Shown here: piece by piece, positions 63,574 through 64,000 of the stretch
Layout: every line of letters begins with the position of its first letter
How positions within the stretch are numbered: the first letter of the stretch is position 1
Source: CBDBBY01 sp965203795
Lineage (GTDB): Bacteria; Pseudomonadota; Alphaproteobacteria; Rhodobacterales; Rhodobacteraceae
Assembly (NCBI GenBank): GCA_965203795.1
Contig: OZ241915.1
Span: 2,666,001 to 2,730,000 of the forward strand
Length of the DNA: 64,000 nucleotides
Reading direction: 5' to 3'
Notes under the pieces: generated by a model
Told to the model about the DNA's origin: nothing
The model's input: only the letters and a program-made list of their open reading frames with translations
Database searches by the model: none
Program-made: the position numbers and the translations under genes

Positions 63574-64000
63574 ATGAATTTCGAATCCGACAATTCCGGC
63601 CCCGCGGCGCCTGAAGCAGTCGAGTCGGTGGCGAGAGCGAACACCGGCTCCGAGAAGTCGTACGGAGCCGACGCGCTGATGGAGGCGGTGACGGGCAAGA
63701 TCAGGAGCGAGTTTGAAGCGCCCGATGCGGCCGTTTACCTGGTCGCGACAGGCACCGCCGCGAACTCGCTTGCGCTTGCATGCCTTTGCCGTCCGTGGAG
63801 CACGATCTACTGTCATCGGAACTCGCATGTGGAGGAAGATGAATGCGGCGGGCCGGAGTTCTTCACCGGCGGCTCGAAGCTCACGCTGCTTGACGGGCCG
63901 CACGCGAAGATCGACCTCCACTCGCTTCGGAACGCGATAGCCTTCACCGCCCGCGCGGGCGTCCATAACGTGCAAGCCGGCGCGCTTTCGATCACCAACC
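63574..64000 (+). CDS. Low-specificity L-threonine aldolase, 3' end outside the window
   Basis: This PLP-dependent enzyme is cut by the window after 142 residues. The visible N-terminal part has YGADALMEAVTGKIRSEFEA (about residues 30-49), VYLVATGTAANSLALACLCR (about 54-73), TIYCHRNSHVEEDECGGPEF (about 77-96) and DLHSLRNAIAF. These match the beta-eliminating lyase / threonine aldolase fold, which cleaves L-threonine to glycine and acetaldehyde. The PLP-lysine lies beyond the edge. It begins one base after the YcgN-like stop (TTTGAGATG). Confidence 0.85.
   Translation, partial: MNFESDNSGPAAPEAVESVARANTGSEKSYGADALMEAVTGKIRSEFEAPDAAVYLVATGTAANSLALACLCRPWSTIYCHRNSHVEEDECGGPEFFTGGSKLTLLDGPHAKIDLHSLRNAIAFTARAGVHNVQAGALSITN

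Overview
The window reads as chromosomal DNA from a GC-rich alphaproteobacterium. Support comes from the housekeeping set (topA, aspS, carB, lgt followed by a MidA-type methyltransferase and pgeF, proC, trxB, ribF), a DUF1467 gene directly after methylmalonyl-CoA epimerase, a BMFP/UbiK-type gene beside lgt, and a TIGR01459 HAD hydrolase. No rRNA, tRNA, CRISPR array or phage structural gene was recognised, so the genus cannot be named.

Layout. 1-2950: an unknown gene running off the left edge, then an AbiEi/AbiEii type IV toxin-antitoxin pair with operator-like repeats over its promoter. 2951-7400: an IS3-type end remnant, then a sugar ABC solute-binding protein, an ABC ATPase and a FGGY (xylulokinase-like) kinase, with no permease genes. 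7516-10924: topA, methylmalonyl-CoA epimerase, DUF1467. 11050-31558: an accessory, defence-rich island lying between two paralogous DnaQ-type exonucleases, the second with a BRCT domain. It holds a DUF262 protein, an IS1634-like remnant, a six-gene minus-strand operon (13958-28834), an IS3 remnant and a SLOG-type nucleotide-sensor gene. 31595-32829: an intact ISAs1-family element with terminal inverted repeats and a perfect 10-bp target duplication. 33061-39010: a VOC protein, a class III aminotransferase and a polyamine-type ABC transporter. 39130-42618: a nitroreductase, a tandem duplication encoding two coiled-coil membrane-anchored proteins, and a DMT exporter. 42896-51235: aspS, a DNA methyltransferase with a short overlapping downstream frame, a cyclopropane fatty acid synthase and carB. 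51299-64000: mostly core metabolism.

The most interesting locus is the operon at 28834-13958. Its genes overlap or abut (about 4 bp) in the order: 1783-aa YprA-type helicase with a C-terminal DUF1998/MZB domain, SNF2-type helicase, Eco57I-type DNA methylase, PtuA-like ATPase, PtuB-like HNH nuclease, HNH_2 nuclease. The first three resemble a DISARM-related core in which DrmA-like and DrmB-like parts are fused and no DrmC (phospholipase D) gene is present. The last three look like a Septu module plus a further nuclease. Transcribed as one unit, this could be a composite defence system in which Septu-type effectors replace the usual nuclease. That is inference from gene content and order.

Elsewhere, the aminotransferase and the Pot-type transporter probably take up and degrade polyamines or related amines. 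The solute-binding protein, ATPase and kinase at 3334-7400 look like a carbohydrate uptake unit whose membrane subunits are encoded elsewhere or have been lost.
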